Source: Hyphomicrobiales bacterium (GTDB lineage Bacteria > Pseudomonadota > Alphaproteobacteria > Rhizobiales > Devosiaceae). Taken from it: a stretch of 9,548 nucleotides of DNA. Below are positions 8,201 to 9,548 of this stretch, in pieces. Each line of letters starts with the position of its first letter. The stretch's first letter is position 1. The translations under genes were made by a program, and so were the position numbers. The stretch is taken from contig JAQGKB010000023.1 of the NCBI GenBank assembly GCA_028290345.1, positions 1 through 9,548 of the forward strand, written 5' to 3'. The notes beneath the pieces are model-generated. The model had not been told where the DNA came from. It saw only the letters and a list, made by a program, of their open reading frames with translations, and ran no database searches.

Positions 8201-8626
8201 ATGAGCAAAGACCGTAACAAACCTTCAGGCCCGTCCCAGCGCATGCTGCGCGTCGGCGAACTCGTGCGCCACGCCCTGGCGGCGCTGTTCGCGCGCGGCG
8301 AAATCGAGGACCCGGTGCTGGCCGGGGCGATCATCACCGTGCCCGAAGTGCGGATGACGAACGATTTAAAGATCGCCAACGCGTACATCATGCCGCTCGG
8401 CGGCGAGCGCGCGGCGGAAATCGCCGAGGCGCTGAACCGGCACAAGAAGTTCATCCGCGGCCGCATCGCCCCCGATATCGATCTGAAATTCGCTCCCGAA
8501 TTCAAGTTCTTCGTCGATGATACGTTCGAGGAGTTCGGCCGCATCGATGCCCTGCTGCGCTCCGATCGGGTGCAGCGAGACCTGCACACCGACGACGAAG
8601 AGGACGACGAAAAGAACAGCGACTAG
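8201..8626 (+). CDS. rbfA: 30S ribosome-binding factor RbfA
   Basis: RbfA is a single-domain KH-type protein that binds the 30S subunit near the 5' end of 16S rRNA during late maturation and cold adaptation. The 141-residue product has the typical opening PSQRMLRVGELVRHAL (11-26), the strand-forming segment ITVPEVRMTNDLKIANAYIM (45-64), and the C-terminal RGRIAPDIDLKFAPEFKFF (86-104) followed by the conserved Val-Asp-Asp. It ends in a short acidic tail (131-141), beyond the usual fold. ATG at 8201 agrees with family starts, yet no Shine-Dalgarno sequence precedes it; upstream bases are CCCC-rich. A leaderless transcript from the adjacent candidate promoter would explain this. truB begins 20 bp after the stop, so the two are likely cotranscribed. 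Confidence 0.95.
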   Translation: MSKDRNKPSGPSQRMLRVGELVRHALAALFARGEIEDPVLAGAIITVPEVRMTNDLKIANAYIMPLGGERAAEIAEALNRHKKFIRGRIAPDIDLKFAPEFKFFVDDTFEEFGRIDALLRSDRVQRDLHTDDEEDDEKNSD

Positions 8627-8646
8627 CTGAGACCACGATCGGCAAG

Positions 8647-9548
8647 ATGACCCAACTTAAACGCCAAAAGCGCGCCGTTTCCGGCTGGCTGGTGCTCGAC
8701 AAGCCATACGACATGACCTCGACCCAGGCCGTGGGCAAAGTGCGCTGGCTGTTCGGCGCCGAAAAGGCCGGCCATGCCGGTACGCTCGATCCGCTGGCCA
8801 CGGGCATCCTGCCGATCGCTTTGGGCGAAGCCACCAAGACTGTGCCGGCGGTGCAGGACGGCAACAAGCTCTATCGTTTTACGGTGCAATGGGGCGCGGC
8901 GACCACGACGGATGACGCCGAGGGCGAGATCATCGCCACCTCCGAGCATCGCCCCGAACCGGCGGCCATCGAAAGCCTGCTGCCGCAATTCACCGGGGAA
9001 ATCGAGCAGATCCCGCCGATCTTTTCCGCCATCAAGGTCGATGGCGAGCGCGCCTATGATCTTGCCCGCGCCGGCGAGTCGGTGGTTCTGGCCTCGCGGA
9101 CCGTGTTCGTCGAATCGCTGGTGCTGCTGCGCCATGGCGGGGACACGTCGGAATTCGAGATGGTGTGCGAAAAGGGCACCTATGTGCGCTCCCTGGCGCG
9201 CGACCTGGCGTTGGCGCTCGGCACGCAGGGGCACGTGGTGGCACTGCGCCGCGCTGCCGTCGGCGCCTTCATCGAATCGAGAGCAGTGACCATCGCCGCG
9301 CTGGAGGCCGCGAGCCTCGTGGAACGCGACCAGCTGCTGCTGCCGTTGGCGGCCGGGCTTTCCGGAATGCCGGAATTGCGCGTCGATGATTCGCAATTGA
9401 CCGCGTTGCGGCACGGCAACCCGATCCTGCTGACCGTCGCCAGGGCACCCATCGCGCTGGAACAGGCCTGGGCGAGTTGCAAAGGGGTCGCAGTCGCCAT
9501 GGGATCGGTCGAGAACGGACAGTTCAAACCGAACCGGGTTTTCCTGCC
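8647..9548 (+). CDS. truB: tRNA pseudouridine(55) synthase TruB, 3' end outside window
   Basis: TruB converts U55 in the T-loop of most tRNAs to pseudouridine and also acts as a tRNA folding chaperone. Three hundred residues are visible and the frame is still open at the right edge; little should be missing. The catalytic domain shows GHAGTLDPLATG (42-53) with the nucleophile Asp48, active-site Tyr76 in LYRFTV, and Arg181 in GTYVRSLARDL; these fall at the same numbers as in E. coli TruB. IPPIFSAIKVDGERAYDLAR (122-141) is another family signature. The C-terminal region from about 250 corresponds to the small PUA-like or TruB C-terminal domain. ATG at 8647 gives the expected N-terminus; its ribosome-binding site is poor, so translation may be coupled to rbfA, whose stop is 20 bp away. 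Confidence 0.96.
   Translation, partial: MTQLKRQKRAVSGWLVLDKPYDMTSTQAVGKVRWLFGAEKAGHAGTLDPLATGILPIALGEATKTVPAVQDGNKLYRFTVQWGAATTTDDAEGEIIATSEHRPEPAAIESLLPQFTGEIEQIPPIFSAIKVDGERAYDLARAGESVVLASRTVFVESLVLLRHGGDTSEFEMVCEKGTYVRSLARDLALALGTQGHVVALRRAAVGAFIESRAVTIAALEAASLVERDQLLLPLAAGLSGMPELRVDDSQLTALRHGNPILLTVARAPIALEQAWASCKGVAVAMGSVENGQFKPNRVFL

Noticed and set aside
7929..8201. 90-codon minus-strand frame in the gap before rbfA
   Set aside because: It is made of the palindromic repeats; such elements often stay open in several frames.
8623..9414. 263-codon minus-strand frame opposite truB
   Set aside because: Gln/Arg/His-rich shadow; the plus strand has TruB catalytic residues at the expected numbers.

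Overview
The window is GC-rich chromosomal DNA from an alphaproteobacterium. Protein style (RimP, a YlxR-L7Ae fusion, a long IF2 with an Ala/Pro/Arg-rich N-terminus, NusA with two C-terminal repeats) and the CTATAT-type -10 element suggest Hyphomicrobiales. Devosia or a close relative is my best guess, from memory of family sequences and not from a search. Nearly all of it is the conserved translation/transcription-factor locus rimP-nusA-ylxR-infB-rbfA-truB.

Layout. Positions 1-125 hold the start of a divergent alpha/beta-hydrolase gene that leaves the window on the left. Positions 126-268 are the control region of the main operon: a good sigma-70-type promoter (166-194), then a short leader with a small hairpin (206-224) that overlaps a near-perfect intrinsic terminator (221-252), all before the rimP start at 269. 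This looks like a transcription attenuator. Then come rimP (269-967), nusA (998-2596), ylxR (2619-3245) and infB (3268-5928), all on the plus strand with 22-30 bp gaps, so almost certainly one transcript. An intrinsic terminator (5956-5988) closes this block.

Positions 6002-7879 encode a 625-residue ABC exporter half-transporter with no evident link to translation; it sits between infB and rbfA, which are adjacent in most relatives. It is followed by 321 bp without a gene, filled with inverted repeats: a multi-hairpin element at 7949-8040 and a second long stem-loop at 8088-8134. A weak promoter candidate (8166-8194) lies just before rbfA (8201-8626), which has no Shine-Dalgarno sequence and may be leaderless. 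truB begins at 8647 and leaves the window on the right.

How the genes fit together. RimP and RbfA assist 30S subunit maturation, IF2 brings initiator tRNA, NusA controls RNA polymerase pausing, termination and antitermination, YlxR is an RNA-binding protein, and TruB makes pseudouridine 55 in tRNA. The locus appears split into a rimP-infB unit, a lone transporter gene and an rbfA-truB unit. I found no defence system, prophage, transposase, CRISPR array or stable RNA gene. The items most worth checking are the rimP leader attenuator, the covarying hairpins of the intergenic repeat, and the transporter within the operon.
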